From positions 248,001 through 312,000 of the forward strand of contig NZ_JAKJRU010000005.1 of the NCBI RefSeq assembly GCF_021726475.1: a stretch of DNA of 64,000 bases, read 5' to 3'. A model generated the notes under the pieces. It was not told the origin of the DNA, did not search any database, and saw nothing but the letters and a program-made list of their open reading frames with translations. The stretch comes from Pseudomonas oligotrophica. GTDB taxonomy: Bacteria > Pseudomonadota > Gammaproteobacteria > Pseudomonadales > Pseudomonadaceae. The position numbers and the translations under genes were made by a program. Positions 61,896-64,000 of the stretch are shown here, piece by piece (the stretch's first letter is position 1; each line of letters begins with the position of its first letter).

Positions 61896-64000
61896 ATGCG
61901 CACCGAACAACCGAAAGTCATTCATCTCAAGGACTACCAGGCGCCCGAATACCTGATCGACGAGACCCACCTGACCTTCGAACTGCATGAGGACCGCACC
62001 CTGGTGCACGCGCAGCTGGTGATGCGGCGCAACCCGCAACAGCCAGCCGGCAAGCTGCCGCCGCTGGAGCTGCATGGCCAGGAACTGGAGCTGATCTCGC
62101 TGGCGCTGGACGACCGCGAGCTGGGCCTGGGCGACTACCAGGTCAGCGCCGATACCCTGACCCTGCAGCCGACCGCCGAGCGCTTCGTCATCGACAGCAG
62201 CGTGGTGATCCACCCCGAGCGCAACACCGCGCTGGAGGGGCTGTACAAGTCCGGCAAGATGTTCTGCACCCAGTGCGAGGCCGAGGGCTTTCGCAAGATT
62301 ACCTACTACCTCGACCGCCCGGACGTGATGAGCACCTTCACCACCACGGTCAGCGCCGACAAGCAGCGCTATCCGATCCTGCTGTCCAACGGCAACCCCC
62401 TCGCCAGTGGCGAGGAAGACGACGGCCGGCATTGGGCGACCTGGGAAGATCCGTTCCGCAAGCCGGCCTACCTGTTCGCCCTGGTGGCGGGTGACCTCTG
62501 GTGCGTGGAAGACAGCTTCACCACCCTGAGCGGTCGCGAGGTGGCGCTGCGCATCTACGTCGAGCCGGAAAACATCGACAAGTGCCAGCACGCCATGGAC
62601 AGCCTGAAGCGCTCGATGAAGTGGGACGAGGAGGTCTACGGCCGCGAGTACGACCTGGACATCTTCATGATCGTCGCGGTCAACGACTTCAACATGGGCG
62701 CCATGGAGAACAAGGGCCTCAACATCTTCAACTCCAGCGCCGTGCTGGCGCGCGCCGAAACCGCCACCGATGCCGCGCACCAGCGGGTCGAGGCGATCGT
62801 CGCCCACGAGTACTTCCACAACTGGTCGGGCAACCGGGTGACCTGCCGCGACTGGTTCCAGCTCTCGCTCAAGGAAGGCTTCACGGTCTTCCGCGACGCC
62901 GGCTTCTCCGCCGATATGAACTCGCCGACGGTCAAGCGCATCGAGGACGTCGCCTACCTGCGCACCTACCAGTTCGCCGAGGACGCCGGCCCCATGGCGC
63001 ATTCGGTGCGCCCGGAGTCGTTCATCGAGATCTCCAACTTCTACACCCTGACCGTCTACGAAAAGGGTGCCGAAGTGGTGCGCATGATCCAGACGCTGCT
63101 CGGCAAGGACGGCTTCCGCAAGGGCAGCGACCTGTACTTCGAGCGCCACGACGGCCAGGCGGTGACCGTCGATGACTTCGTCAAGGCGATGGAGGATGCC
63201 AATGGCGCCGACCTCAGCCAGTTCAAGCGCTGGTACAGCCAGGCCGGCACACCGCGCCTGGCGGTCAGCGAGGAATACGACGCGGCGGCGCAGACCTACC
63301 GCCTGACCTTCCGCCAGAGCTGCCCGCCGACTCCGGGCCAGCCGAGCAAGCAGCCCTTCGTGATTCCCGTCGAGCTGGGCCTGCTGGCCGCCGACGGCAG
63401 CGACCTGCCGCTGCGCCTGGAAGGCGAGGCCGCCGCGCAGGGCCGCAGCCGGGTGCTGGCGGTGACCGAGGCCGAGCAGAGCTTCACCTTCGTCGATGTC
63501 GCCGAGCGCCCGTTGCCGTCCCTGCTGCGCGGCTTTTCCGCGCCGGTGAAGCTGGAGTTCGCCTACGACCGCGACCAGCTGATGTTCCTCATGCAGCACG
63601 ATTCCGATGGCTTCAACCGCTGGGAAGCCGGGCAGCAGCTGTCGGTGCAGGTGCTCGGCGAACTGGTCGGCCAGCACCAGCGCGGCGAAGCCTTGGCGAT
63701 GGACGAGCGCCTGCTCGCTGCACTGCGCACGCTACTGGGTAACGAGAGCCTGGATGCGGCGATGGTCGCCGAGATGCTCTCGCTGCCGAGCGAGGCCTAT
63801 CTCACCGAACTCGCCGAGGTAGCCGACGTCGATGCCATCCACGCGGCCCGCGAGTTCGCCCGCCGGCGCATCGCCGAGGCGCTGTTCGAGCCGCTCTGGC
63901 AGCGCTACCAGGCCAACCGCGCGGTGTCGCGTGCCACGCCCTACGTTGCCACGGCCGAGCACTTCGCCCGCCGCGCGCTGCAGAACATCGCGCTGTCGTA
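61896..64000 (+). CDS. pepN: Aminopeptidase N (partial, C-terminus outside window)
   Basis: The first 701 codons of an M1 metallopeptidase. The N-terminal beta-domain begins MRTEQPKVIHLKDYQAPEYL, GAMENKGLN is the exopeptidase motif, and His304-Glu305-x-x-His308 in VAHEYFHNWSGNRVT binds zinc, followed by LKEGFTVFRD with the third ligand. It removes N-terminal residues from peptides. The E. coli type has about 870 residues, so the last fifth is missing here by truncation of the window. Confidence 0.96.
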   Translation, partial: MRTEQPKVIHLKDYQAPEYLIDETHLTFELHEDRTLVHAQLVMRRNPQQPAGKLPPLELHGQELELISLALDDRELGLGDYQVSADTLTLQPTAERFVIDSSVVIHPERNTALEGLYKSGKMFCTQCEAEGFRKITYYLDRPDVMSTFTTTVSADKQRYPILLSNGNPLASGEEDDGRHWATWEDPFRKPAYLFALVAGDLWCVEDSFTTLSGREVALRIYVEPENIDKCQHAMDSLKRSMKWDEEVYGREYDLDIFMIVAVNDFNMGAMENKGLNIFNSSAVLARAETATDAAHQRVEAIVAHEYFHNWSGNRVTCRDWFQLSLKEGFTVFRDAGFSADMNSPTVKRIEDVAYLRTYQFAEDAGPMAHSVRPESFIEISNFYTLTVYEKGAEVVRMIQTLLGKDGFRKGSDLYFERHDGQAVTVDDFVKAMEDANGADLSQFKRWYSQAGTPRLAVSEEYDAAAQTYRLTFRQSCPPTPGQPSKQPFVIPVELGLLAADGSDLPLRLEGEAAAQGRSRVLAVTEAEQSFTFVDVAERPLPSLLRGFSAPVKLEFAYDRDQLMFLMQHDSDGFNRWEAGQQLSVQVLGELVGQHQRGEALAMDERLLAALRTLLGNESLDAAMVAEMLSLPSEAYLTELAEVADVDAIHAAREFARRRIAEALFEPLWQRYQANRAVSRATPYVATAEHFARRALQNIALS

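Overview
The window is high-GC DNA from a member of the Pseudomonadaceae. The first 9.6 kb (trpF-accD-folC-dedD-cvpA-purF-metZ, then xcpQ/xcpP) follows the order I recall from Pseudomonas aeruginosa. The CIO-type cytochrome oxidase, DUF2474, DUF1853 and DUF2797 genes fit the same group, possibly Stutzerimonas or a relative. Genus level is inference; no rRNA or other marker gene is present.

Layout. 1-6706: housekeeping genes for tryptophan, fatty acid, folate, purine and methionine synthesis, plus a SPOR-domain protein. 6771-9641: two type II secretion genes, a secretin fused to a C-terminal SPOR domain and a GspC. They are followed not by the other secretion genes but by tRNA-Val and tRNA-Asp (9862-10049). 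10273-11544: a small cysteine-containing protein and a PilJ-N-domain periplasmic protein. 12152-42265: a roughly 30 kb sugar-acid catabolic region, interrupted at about 21.1-22.9 kb by an AT-rich insert with an HNH nuclease gene. 42829-45540: a chemoreceptor and a membrane protein. 45668-48521: cyanide-insensitive oxidase cioAB and two very small genes. 48522-64000: regulators, fadH, chrA, nadK, glpG, pepN and conserved unknowns.

The centre is a complete oxidative hexuronate/aldarate pathway. An OprD-type porin, a TRAP transporter (dctPQM), a tripartite tricarboxylate-type transporter (tctCBA) and a DMT exporter/importer handle transport. Uronate dehydrogenase and an SMP-30 lactonase make aldarates. 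Five dehydratases (two GudD, two L-talarate/galactarate type, one GarD) feed KdgD, and a ketoglutarate semialdehyde dehydrogenase yields 2-oxoglutarate. Regulators are a FadR-type GntR, a LacI and a LysR protein.

The main result of the hunt is a shared control system. Seven matches to GTYGTNNNAYRAC (a FadR-subfamily-like palindrome) lie in the promoters of the gntR gene itself, udh, lacI, gudD, kdgD and the porin/chemoreceptor gap. At udh, gudD and the porin the site sits just downstream of a TTGACA promoter, near +1. Several of the same leaders also carry AAnAAnAA motifs next to the ribosome binding site, as in Crc/Hfq catabolite-repression targets. The gudD leader additionally encodes an unreported 40-residue frame whose stop overlaps the gudD start.
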